From assembly GCF_004115265.2 (NCBI RefSeq), contig NC_046305.1, forward strand, positions 41,822,187 to 41,886,186: DNA of 64,000 bases, given 5' to 3'. The translations under genes and the position numbers were made by a program. Position 1 is the stretch's first letter. Each line of letters opens with the position of its first letter. Shown here in pieces: positions 42,400-53,215 of the stretch. The DNA comes from Rhinolophus ferrumequinum (Eukaryota > Chordata > Mammalia > Chiroptera > Rhinolophidae). The notes under the pieces were generated by a model. The model was not told the DNA's origin, did not search any database, and saw nothing but the letters and a program-made list of their open reading frames with translations.

Positions 42400-45275
42400 T
42401 CTTCTGTTGTGTTGCGTTACCTTGATGGTCTGTGGGAAGGTGAGGCGAGCTGTCGAGGGCGGGTGCCTGGGGGTGGCCGAGGTGTACAGCTTTCTGGGGA
42501 CTTTTAGACACAGAGGAATAATGAGACTGTTTGTGCTGTAGGGTCTGGAAAGGAGAAGTAACCCCAACCCCAGCGTGGATCCTGGGGAAGGAAAAGGGAC
42601 TCAGCACTGGGAATGGCCTCATATGGGCATGTATAACCATGTTGCTGCAGGCCGGAGGGCAGCCTTGGCCATACTTGGAGTCATCCTCCTGGATGTGGCC
42701 TTGTGGGGCTCTGGGTGCACAGGGCCAGCTTCCTCTTTCTGACTGTGTGGGAATAGTGTCAACAGGCAGCAGGACTGGTCAGAGTTCCAGTTCTCCTGGC
42801 CCTGGGGTGGAAGCTGGGCCCTCCACCTCCCTCTTTTGGAGCACATAAGATGTGGGGTTCTTGGGGAATTCAAAGGGAGGGGAAGATTCAAGAGGATAGT
42901 ATTGACATACTTCAAGTCTTATTGATTGGGTCTGGATGGTTTAATTAAAAGTCAAAATCGAAGAAATGCGGTAGCATTTGCACCCCCATTTTCTGTTGTC
43001 ACTCATAGTGGTTACTGAAACAACAGCTTGTATTTATTGAGAGCTCATTGTGTGCCAGATACTGTATCATATCTTCCATATACATTATTTTATTTTGTCC
43101 TTGTCACAAGTTAGGTGCTTTTTATCACCATTCTATACATGAGGAAACTGAGGCACAGAGAGGTTAACTAACTTGCCAAAAGTCACACAGCTAGGGAAGC
43201 TATTAATATGAACTGGGCTTATAACCCATGTTATCTCTCACTCCAAAGTCCTTCAACTACAGAGCCCACCCTATAGCTGCATCCAGGGACTCCCTGCATC
43301 TGTGGGGGCCCAGGAAATATGGGCCTGCAGGGAGGAGCCCTGAGGTCTGGAGGCCTGGGAACTGAGATGGTGGGGCCACCATCAGGTGCCTGTCTCCCAC
43401 AGCAGCTGGATCCAATTACAGTGTGGATGGCGGTCTTTCGAAAGCCACCTTCTCCTGGACTGCGAAGGAATATGGTGACCACAGACAGTGAACCCTGGGG
43501 CCCCTCGAGTTCCCACTGCCCGCCTGACAGGGTTTCACAAACCCGTTGACGTTGACAGGGCAGCCTGTGTGGATAAGGCAGGAAGCCTGAAGGCCCTGTG
43601 GTCTGCCGGAATTGCTCAGAGTTTCCTGGGCTGGGCTCCTCCTGCGGGGCCGTCCTCCGGGCTCTGCCAGCCCAGTGCCCCCTATCCTGAGGCCTTCCAC
43701 AGCCCTGTCCAGAACTAAGAGACAAATCCTACTTAATCTAGGGCCTCTGAAGGGCCAGGAAGGCCCCATCTTCTGGGTACTGAGGCTGGGGGAGCTTTGA
43801 GATTCTGGCGATGGCCTCAGGGTGCTGAAGGTCGCCAGGGACCAGCACTGTGAGGAGGGGCGGGACATCACCACCTATAGTCGGAAAACCCAGGCTTTAC
43901 TGTCAGGTCCAATGCAGACCAGGGCTGTGACCTCGGGCAGTTTTTTACCTCCTTGAGCCCCCTTCCCTCATCTGCCTCACAGGGGTGTATAAAACCCCCG
44001 GGCAGACAGGAAAAGGCTCTGCCAGTGCTGGCGACTTTAGCAGGGTCATGACCTGACCTGGGGTCTGCCCCGCCATTGGTCTTCTCTTCTGGAAACTCTG
44101 CCCAGGCTGAACTTACAGGTTCTCACAGAAAAGGCTAAAGGCATCCCAGATGCAGAACAGCCTGTGCAAACGGACAGCCGGGAACGAACACACACACACA
44201 CACACACACACGCATACACTGAGGTCCTTGTGCCAGGAACTGTTCTAAACAGCTCACGAATATTATTAACTCGTCTACCTATCTCAGCATCCCTGTGAAG
44301 TAGGTATTAGCTTGCCCCCATTTTACAGATGAGGCAATGAAGGCCCAGAAAGGTAAAGTAACTTGCTCAAGGTCGCACAGCCAGAAGTAGAGAGCCAAGA
44401 TTTTAACCCAAGCAGCCTACAGTAACAGCATAAGTGGAGGCAAGGATGGTGGGTCTAGAAATGATGGGGAAGACATCAGGGATGAGACTACATCTGCCTT
44501 GTCCATTGCTGTGGGACAAGTGGCTAGTACAGAGCTGGGCACACAGTTGGTGTTCACAATGTGTTCCTGAAGCATGAGCTCTATAGAAGGTGTGGCCAGC
44601 TTGCTTGTCTGGGACCCTGAGGGTTTGCACTCAGTGAATGCTGGAGTTGCTGGGTGGGGGGCAGTATGTGGACCCAGGGCTGAAGTCTCCTAGACTGCTT
44701 CATCTCCTCCTTGGCTTGAGATTTGGTCCCTGCCCAGGCCTGTCTAAGGGCAGTAGGCTTCTTCCCTACCGGGCTGCTGGACCCCCACTGGCAGGAGGGC
44801 CTTCCAAGTGGCAGACCGGAATTTTAAATAGTTCCTTAATCCCCCCTCTGGCCCCCTCCCCTAGGCCCAGCCTCTCCTCCCTTCCCTCTGGCACTGGCAC
44901 ACCAGCGCTGTTCAGCTGTACTTCCTTTACCCTAAGCTCAGGGTCTAGGGTGGGCTGGAGCTCTGGGGGGATACACACAGCCTGGGAGAAGAGTGTTTGC
45001 TGCCGGCAGAGGCTGCTGAGAGACCAGCCTGTGTGCAGGGCTGGGGACCTGCGGGCCTGGTGAGAAAGCAAGTTTCCATACTCTGTGGCACTCAGACCCC
45101 ACTAGGAATGTGGCTTTGGGCCAGGATCCCTCTGGGCAAGAAAGGATGACTCAGCAGAAATAGCATCCTGACCCCACAGGATAACTGGAGCCGCTGCCTT
45201 GGGGGCGGGTGCCAATTGGCAGGGCTGGTAAGTTTATGACAAAACTCCCCCATCAGACTTCCTCTCCCCCTTCCT
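42400..45275. other. Intergenic with MIR fragments
   Basis: Minus-strand MIRs lie at about 43020-43255 ('catgaggaaactgaggcaca') and 44215-44415 ('cagatgaggcaatgaaggcc'), with a (CA)n tract at 44188-44211. A TGACTCAGCA motif is at 45147-45156. No gene was recognised. Confidence 0.55.
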
Positions 45276-45285
45276 CCAGTCTTCT

Positions 45286-45483
45286 ACTTTTTTTTTTTTT
45301 AATTTTTTTATTGGGGAATATTGGGGAAACAGTGTGTTTTTCCAGGGCCCATCAGCTCCAAGTCATTGTCCTTCAATCTAGTTGTGGAGGGCGCAGCTCA
45401 CTGGCCCTGGTGGGAATCGAACAAGCAGCCTTGTTGTTAAGAGCTCATGCTCTAACCAACTGAGCCATCTGGCTGCCCACCCC
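45286..45483 (-). repeat. Short VES-like tRNA SINE
   Basis: Head at about 45480 ('ggcagccagatggctcagtt' on the minus strand), tail 'ccccaatattccccaataaa', poly-A. Target duplications 'ccagtcttct' lie at 45276-45285 and 45484-45493. Confidence 0.92.
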
Positions 45484-45493
45484 CCAGTCTTCT

Positions 45494-47140
45494 TTTAGAT
45501 GCACTTCCCTGGGCTGGGGTTTTAAGAGTCTTAGAGTAGCACCTTTCAGACAGACGTGGGAGGGGCCCCACGCTGCCATGCTCTGTCCCACTCCAACGGA
45601 TGGAACTCATAAATGATCAGGAGGAAGCAGTCTGCCTTTGAGCCCCCCAGGGCCTGGCCAAGGACAGGAGCCCAGAATGATTGAGGATGGGGGGCCCTGG
45701 GCAGTGGAGAGAGCTGGCCTGGTCTGGGCCCCGGGGGAATTCCAGCCCAGGAGACCCAATTGGAAACACATGTGTTTAGAGAGGCAGGAAATCCACTTCT
45801 CCATTCTTTGAGCCCAGCTTCTGAAAAATGAAGGATCTATCACCAGGAACCCTGGGAAATGTGTCCCTTTGTCACCAGAGGCCCTCATGGCACAGGGCAG
45901 TCACCAATGACACTCCAGTTGGCACCAGTTTCCTGCTCACTTGCATCTCAGGCCCTGAGCGGAAGTGGATGTAGGTGATGCTGAAAATGACTATATTGTT
46001 ATAACTGAGGCTGCTGCCACCGTTCGCAATTGTCAAAGTATTTCCCACAGATCCCGCTAACCGCTTTTATCTGTTTACTCTCGTGCATTCTAACCGCGTA
46101 GTAGGTAGGTACTATTCTTGTCCTCATTTTTAGAAAGGAAATTGCACTGCAGAAGATGAAGTAACTTGCCTGAAGTCACGCAGGTAGTGAGTGCAGAAGA
46201 AGCTTCCAACGTTGGGATCCTAACTATTTGTTTGATTCATGGCCTCCTTCTTCTGCCCCTTGGAGGAAGGAGGAAGGCAGAGTGCTTGTGGCTCTGGTCT
46301 GGTCCCCTGGGTGCCACACAGTGACCAAAGGTTACCAGGGTTGGCCCGTGGAAACCGGGTCCTTCTCCTGGGAGCCGTTGCAACACCCGGCGGTTTCCTG
46401 TACAATGTGTCACAGGGCACTTGGGGTCTGGTAAGCAGGGAAAATCTTGGGATTTGGGGCCAGAAGCACGAGTTTGCCTCCTGACTTACTAGCTGTGTGA
46501 CTTTGACCCTTCCCTTTGTGTCTCTTGACGTTGGCTCCCTCACCTGCAAAATGTGAGAGAAGAACACGTCCCTCCATTACCTACCCAGAGAGATAAAACG
46601 TAGACCGTGAAATCACTACAGCCAGGCTTCTGGCCAGATAAAAAGCAGAGGGGGCTGCTTGGGGGTGTTGAGAGGGGAAGAGGTGGTGGGGGATGGCTGG
46701 AAGGGAGGGTTAGGCTGGCATTACACTGCTCTGCTCCCAGGTCGGGAGAGTGGCCAGCGGACATCAGGATTGCCTTTCCTGATAGACGACAGGTAATTTG
46801 CACTAACCCATCTACCTGGAGCAATCACCGAAAGGTGACCCAGTAGCCTTTGGTGAGGACACAGGGCGGAATGGCTGCATCTTTCCAGGAAAATCCCACA
46901 GGCTAGGTGCCAGATGACAACCAGTTGTTTGCAAGTGCCTTGTTTGCTGACTTCCCTGTTGATGGACGCTCTTCCCTGCTTTATCCTGGGCTTCTCCTGG
47001 TTGACTGGTTCCTGTGGCTCCAGCTGCAGAGCAATAGTGGAGGTGGCTGCAAACGGCTATGTTAATTCAATCAATTGTTGCATGCTGGCACTGTGCCAAA
47101 CGGGGGTGGTTACAATTATGATAGACTTAGTCACTGCCTG
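45494..47140. other. Intergenic with MIR fragments
   Basis: MIR pieces lie at about 45990-46200 (minus) and 46440-46570 (plus; 'tactagctgtgtgactttga'). No gene was recognised. Confidence 0.55.
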
Positions 47141-47150
47141 CAAATATATA

Positions 47151-47251
47151 TGTGGTTGAGATGATCGTAAACATGCACAGAATAGGCTCCCAACAAATCC
47201 ATCTCGGTTTATTAAAGAACTTTTGGAATCATGAAGACGTTACATAATTTC
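47151..47251. repeat. Segment duplicated at 48160-48271
   Basis: Starts 'tgtggttgagatgatcgtaa' and runs to 'cataatttcc'. A second copy ('tgtggctgagatggtcataa' to 'tataatttcc') lies 1 kb downstream, inside the LDHB pseudogene, with about 85-90% identity by eye and an extra 11 bases in that copy. Confidence 0.85.
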
Positions 47252-47984
47252 CCTTACAGTTATATCACTGAGTCTATTTTATTATATTCAAAACCTTGGC
47301 CAGCCAGTAATTTACATAGGCTGTGTATGGCCAGGCTACGTCCTGGCCACCCCACTCCTCAGCTCTTTAGAAGGACTTATCAGTAACAGTATATTTGTTT
47401 CATTTGGCCTGTGCTTACGGCTCTGTCATGGAACATTTTGTAGTGGTTATTTTTTTGGAAACACCGTTTGATTCATTATCTCTTAGCAACAGAAGTCTGA
47501 GGGCTACCGGCCGAGGGACACTCCCAGAATATGACTGTGACTCGTGGGCAAACCAACCCACAGCAGCCGAGCTGGAGCACCCTCTGATTACGGGTTTAAT
47601 TGTTTTAGGTCATCGTACGTCACCAGTGCCCACCATGGGTCAAGCTTGCTTTGTTATATACTTGAGAGCATTTGCTGTGGCAGCCACACAACCGGGGCCT
47701 GGCTGCCCGAAGCCATCAGATTCCGCTCCTCCTTGGTCCAGGTCCAGGTGCCAGAGCGTGTGTCTGACAGGGAAGAGAGGAAAGGCAGGAGCAGGGACCT
47801 CAGGCTCTGTGCGTGCCTGCACGTTGTGTCCTCACAACCTCCTGTGCGACAGTCTTAGGACAGTCCTGCTGTGTGACAGCTGAGAGTGGCAGCTCAGGCA
47901 GGTGAAGTCAGCGCTGTGCTCACAGGCTGGCAGAAGCTGAGGCAGGATCGAAATCCAGGCCTGTCCAAGGCCCCAGCCTCCACT

Positions 47985-49290
47985 CTTTTTCTCTTTTATT
48001 ATTATTATTATTTATTTTTTACAAGAGTTAATTTTACTTGTTCAAAGGCTCATATTGTAAACATTAAACCAAGCATGGGCTTTGATTCTGTGATCACTAA
48101 CTCACATACCTAGGAAGATAAAAGCAAACTGTGATCCGTGTACACGGATGAAAACTATTTGTGGCTGAGATGGTCATAAATGTGCACAGAATACACAGAT
48201 AATAGGCCTCCAACAAATCCATCTTGGTTGCTTAAAGAACTTTTGGAATCATGAAGATGTTATATAATTTCCAGTGGTTAATCACACTAGAGTTTTTGAA
48301 TGTCTTCAGCCTAGAACTTAGAGGTCCAAAGTCTTTGTGGTCCATCGGGATGTCCCACAGGGTGTCTGCGCTTTTCTTGAGTTAAGCGACCTCATCATCA
48401 GCCTTCTGCTTATAGCTGATAACACTGGTTAATCCCCAAGCACTCAGGATCCTTGGAAGGCTTAGGAAGACTTCATTCCCAGTGCCATATGTTCCCTTCA
48501 CCATCGCCGACACTCAGTGAATCCTGACTAGATTTTTCAACGTGGATTCCATGAGACCAGTCACGCTACACCCTGTAGCCCAGTTGGTGTATCCTTTCGG
48601 CTTGATGACTTCATAGGTACTTTCAATACCATCTTATGCAGTTCTTTCCAATTTTTTACTATCATTTTCTGTTCCCATTTCTGGATTCAATTCCTGGAAA
48701 GAAACGCCTGCCACATTCACGCCGTTCCACACAGCCACACTTGAGATGCCATGTTCTCCCCAAATCCGTCCATCGCAGCTGCTGGGATGAATGCCAAGTT
48801 TTCAGCCATAAAACAGCGAAATCTTGCGGATTCCAGATCACACCCACTTCTAATCACACGGTGCTGGGATGATCCACTTAGTTTCCAGGTAACGTATGTG
48901 AGAATATCCTCTGGGTTGGAAACCACAATTACGATGCAATCAGGACTGTACAGGATCGGAGGGATCATGAACTTGAAGCCGTTAACTTTCCCCTGCAGCA
49001 GACTCCTCCTCTCGCTGGCGGGCTCCTGCTGTTCCCACCACAACGGCAGTCACACAGTTGTCTTTATCTGTCACAGCTTTAGGTGTTTGAAGAAACAAGG
49101 CCCCATGCTGCTGATGCATCATTTCTCCTTTGAGTATATCTTCCAAAACATCCATAGGGACACGTTCATCTGCCGGAGACTTTTCCAGAATGCTGATGGC
49201 ACATGCCACGTCAACTCGTCCAACACCCACCGCAGTGATCTCACTCTTTGGGACTGTTGCCTCGTTTGCAACCCAGCGCCACTGTGCAGA
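47985..49290 (-). pseudogene. LDHB: LDHB processed pseudogene
   Basis: Intronless retrocopy of the lactate dehydrogenase B mRNA. The minus strand from about 49280 reads '[18 protein letters not shown]', then '[15 protein letters not shown]', '[17 protein letters not shown]', '[17 protein letters not shown]' and, near 48355, 'LWDIPMDHKDF', the C-terminus. The LDHB 3' UTR follows ('tttcatccgtgtacacggat', 'cacagaatcaaagcccatgc') and a decayed A-rich tail at about 47988-48022. The first 15 or so codons are unrecognisable or missing. Several frameshifts and stops make it non-functional. The 3' UTR is split by a foreign 112-bp segment (48160-48271). Confidence 0.92.
48160..48271. repeat. Foreign segment inside the LDHB 3' UTR
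   Basis: Copy of 47151-47251. It separates LDHB 3' UTR text ending 'gtgattaacc' from text resuming 'agttttcatccgtg' (minus strand) and replaces about ten bases there. No target duplication was seen. Confidence 0.8.
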
Positions 49291-49392
49291 GTAGGAGTAG
49301 ATGGGTCGTCACCGGGTGTGTGATTTCCATAGGTTGTGCCCCAGAGTGTAGCACACGAGGGCCGTTGCCACAGACCCCACAGAGGTCAAAGG

Positions 49393-49411
49393 CCACACAC
49401 ACACACACACA
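49393..49411 (+). repeat. (CA)n microsatellite
   Basis: Nine to ten CA units just upstream of the LDHB retrocopy's 5' end. Confidence 0.9.
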
Positions 49412-51175
49412 ATGTGGACATCCTGGAACCACTAGGCCCAGTGCTCACAGGCAACGTGGGGCCTGACGATTCTCAGGGCCCACAATCCCCCTCTTATTCT
49501 GATTCTTTCTGACCCTTCCGCAAGGCTGAGACCATTGTTGTCCATCTGTGTAGAATAGGAATAAAAATTAAAATAATAGTCACCACTCACTGCTACGAGC
49601 CAGGAACTTTGGTTACATTCCTTTTACTTACTCCTTGAAACCTTATAAGGACACGATATTGTTTTTCCCATTTATAGATCAGAGTAATTGAATGACTTGC
49701 TCTAAGTCACAGAAAACAGGTTCTTTTTGGGACACCCACAGTCACACTCTTCCCCTTCTCAGGGCTCTATTACTCACGAGCAGAGATGGACTTACTGAGA
49801 AACTGGGCCCCCTCCCTCATACATGCCCTGTCCAAGGCCCTAGAAATCTACTTATATGGCCACAGACTTTTGTGAAATTTGCAAAAATAAGACATTTTTA
49901 TATTCTTTTTCTAAAGGAGAGCCCCCCCAGATTCCACAGAACCTGGATTACCCTGCTTATGACTATATACCTTACATGCCCTATCTAAAAATTTACCTCT
50001 TCCTTCTATCTCTTTCCCTGCTTTACTTATTCTCCTAGGCACTTTCATTAAAACACTGTGTCCTTTATGTATTAATCTTATTTGTTGCACATCGTAGACA
50101 CCACTCACTAAATGTTTTTGGGTGAATGAATGCAGACATTGTCCTTATGCTTAAAGCATTCATGTATAGTAGGTTTTTTCCATATCATAAAGACAAAGAT
50201 GAGAAAGGTGGCTTGCTCAAAGTCATCTATTTACAATTCCAATCCTCTTTCTCCTGCTCTGAGCTGACTTTGGACTTGGCCATGACTAGGTTTGCTTTGG
50301 TTATGACATTACAATTTGCTCATAGACCAGACATCATCTCACTGGTGTTTCATCTCTGACTCCTCTCTCTCAACAAGTTTTCCTTACCCCTCAAATCCTA
50401 TCAACCACCTCCCACATATCTCTGAAACTTAATCACTTCTCTCTATCTCCACAGCCTCCACTACAGATGGAATCTCCACCAGCTTCCTGGTGGTCTCCCT
50501 GTTCCTAGTCTGTTCCCCACACAGCTTCCAGATGCTACCATATTTGAACCCCTTAGCCGGACCCACAAGACCCACAATTGGCTCTTTTTTTTTTTTTTTC
50601 AAATCCACCTTTTCCTTCCTAACTCAGAGCCTTTGCACATGATCTACCCACTTCTGGTGCCAGAACATTCTTCCTCTCCTCCCTCCCTACCGTCCTACTT
50701 AATTTCTACTCACCCTTCTAGTCTCAAAGCACCACTGTGAGGGGCTACCTTCCATGTCCACCCACACTCGGAGTCCTTCTGAATTATTTTTACAGCTCCC
50801 TGTGTATCTTTGCTTAGAACTGTTTACGACTGGCATTAAATAACCAATTGCATAACTTGGGGTGGGGGTTGATCCGTGTTGGGACTCCTCCCTCCACCCT
50901 CCTCCCCAGTCAAAGGGACCCTGTCTGTCTTGCTCACGGCTGTATCTCTGTTGTGCTTGTTTGAATTAAAGAATAAAGACATTTAGTCTTCTCTCACATA
51001 ACCCTTGAGCTGGCAGCAGTGCTCCATGTGGTCCTTTAGGGACCCAGGTTCCTTTCGTTCTGTGGCTCTGTCATCATGGGGAGTTGTCCTCAGCATAGTT
51101 GAGGCTGGGTCATTATGGTATCTCGGTCGGAGCCAGCAGGAAAGGGGAAGAGTTTTCTAGGCCTTGGTTTGGTTC
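49412..51175. other. Intergenic with MIR and L2 fragments
   Basis: A minus-strand MIR lies at about 49560-49715. L2-like 3' ends are at about 50040-50135 ('ctaaatgtttttgggtgaat') and 50690-50965 ('cagctccctgtgtatctttg'). A poly-T run is at 50586-50600. No gene was recognised. Confidence 0.5.
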
Positions 51176-51179
51176 CAAT

Positions 51180-51680
51180 TATCTATGGTTGAATAACACA
51201 CTACCCCAAAATTTAGTTCTTTCAAACACCAACCATTTCATTATCTGTGAGGAATGGTGGAGAATTTGGACAGAACACAGACAGGTTGGCTTGTGTCTCT
51301 GCTCTACAATATTTGGAGCCTCAGCTGGGCAGACTCAAATGACGGGGTGACACAAATGGTTGGTTGGGGCTGTATCATCTAGAGGCATCTTCACTCACTG
51401 GTGGTTGGCTGGAAGGCAGGGCTCAGCCAGGCCTGTCCCAGGGTACCATCAGGTGGCCTCTCCAACTTGGTGGCCTCAGGGGTGTTGGACTTCTTTTATG
51501 GAAGCTCAGGACTCCAAGAGCAGGTGTTCACAGAGAACAAGGTGGAAGCACATAGCCTTCTATGCCTTAGTCTCAGAAGTCACCTCACTTCCCACTGTGC
51601 TCTCTGTTGAAGACTGCCTAGGTTCACGTGGAGGGTCACAGATACCCACCTCGTGACAGGAAGAGGGTTTGCAGAATTTG
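51180..51680 (+). repeat. Old interspersed repeat, unnamed family
   Basis: Begins 'ctatggttgaataacacact' and 'accccaaaatttagttcttt'. The same kind of start and 3' phrases recur at 56012-56605. I recognise it as a common old mammalian repeat but cannot assign the family with confidence. Confidence 0.6.
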
Positions 51681-52195
51681 TGTCATATTTGAAAAGCGTC
51701 ATAGACAGAGGGGCACATACCAGGCTCACTCAAATTCTCCTGGTGAGAATGTAGTTGTATGGCCTTGAAAATATGGCTGGGAAACTCTATGTCTGGTTAG
51801 GCAGCCATGTACCCAACTTCCACTCTGTCACAATGGAAGACCAAGAATGGATTTGGGTGGACTGTTCACAGTCTGCCACAGTCTACTTCTCTAGCCACCA
51901 AATATGTGTGTACCCTTCTTCTCACATGTGCAACACACTTCTCCTCAGGGGAAAAACCAAAGTTCCAGTGATTGTACCCACTGCTGCCCATTTGCTGAAT
52001 GACTAACTGACTGGCTGTGTGCAGAGCACCTGTGTCCAGCCCATCCATTATGGATGTTCCATTTTCAACCTAGAGCCTCGAGGTGACAGAGTACTAAATG
52101 AGACCTGTTAGGAGTGGAGAGAAATCTGCTTTGTCCTTTAGCTTGGTACTTAATTCAATCCATTTGCAGGGTAGGAACATCAATACATGTTAGTT
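51681..52195. other. Intergenic, unassigned
   Basis: No gene or named repeat recognised. Confidence 0.4.
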
Positions 52196-52199
52196 GAAA

Positions 52200-53215
52200 A
52201 GAATATCTATCTTACTCTGCATCTAAAATTAATGCCAGATGGATTAAAGGTTCAAATGTAAAAAAAATAAAACTACATAATACGAGGGAGAAGGATAAGA
52301 GCAGACAGTTCACAGAAGGAATTAAACAAAAGGCCCATCATGGTACGAAGAGATGTGTTCTTGGGGATGAGGGAGATAGGAATTTATATCGTTGGCTGGT
52401 GTTTAGGTTGATTATTTTTAGAGGGAGAATTTGGCAGTGTCTTTCAAGATGCCCAATGTTCAATGCCCTTTTGTCCAGAAATTCCACTTCTAGGTACTTA
52501 TTCTACAGGTAAGAGGATACAGAATTCCCACAATTGAGCAAAACTGTATGTCAAGAATGTTCAGTGTGGGCTTGTTTAGAAGAACTGTTGTTGGAAACCA
52601 CCTAAATGTCCATCCACGGGAAATGATTAAGTGGAAGCCCATGCATAAAGAGAACACAGTAGATTCATTAGCACTCACACGGAAAAAAGGCCAAGTGGAA
52701 ACAAGAAGCAGAGTGGAGGACCGTACGCATAGAGTAAGTTCATTTGTGTTCAGAAAGAAAACAAGCTCCCGCAGTTCATGTGCATAAAAAATACCTGGAA
52801 AGATTCACAGGAAGTTTTCACAATGTTTACTTCATGGGGAGTGAGTTTCAGATTGGGGAAACAGAAGGGTTTTTACTTTTTGCTTTATGCCCTTCTTCAC
52901 TGTAGGGATGGTTTTGATTGTAAAACGTGTCTCACTTTTATAGGAGAATTGAATTCAGAATAATTCCCAGTCTAGGAATAAAAGAGGTCAGAGGGCTCTT
53001 TCACTGTATGGATAATATTAGGTTTCTAAACGAAATTGAAATGATTAAAATGATAAATTTTATGTTAGTATATTTTACCACAACAAAAAGAAAAAAACCG
53101 CAAATTTGGCAACATGTGAAGACTTGATAAAGTTGGTTGGTGGGTACCAGGCTGTCCATTTTGTAATTCCCTATGTTTTTTTCAACTATTTGACATTTCA
53201 CAACTCAAAAACAAT
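52200..53215 (+). repeat. Old L1 3' region, sense
   Basis: Sense L1 text: 'ttgtccagaaattccacttc', 'accacctaaatgtccatcca', 'ataaattttatgttagtata', ending near 'taccacaacaaaaag'. Non-coding remnant. Confidence 0.7.

Noticed and set aside
48751-49323. 190-codon plus-strand open frame
   Set aside because: It is the antisense of the LDHB pseudogene.
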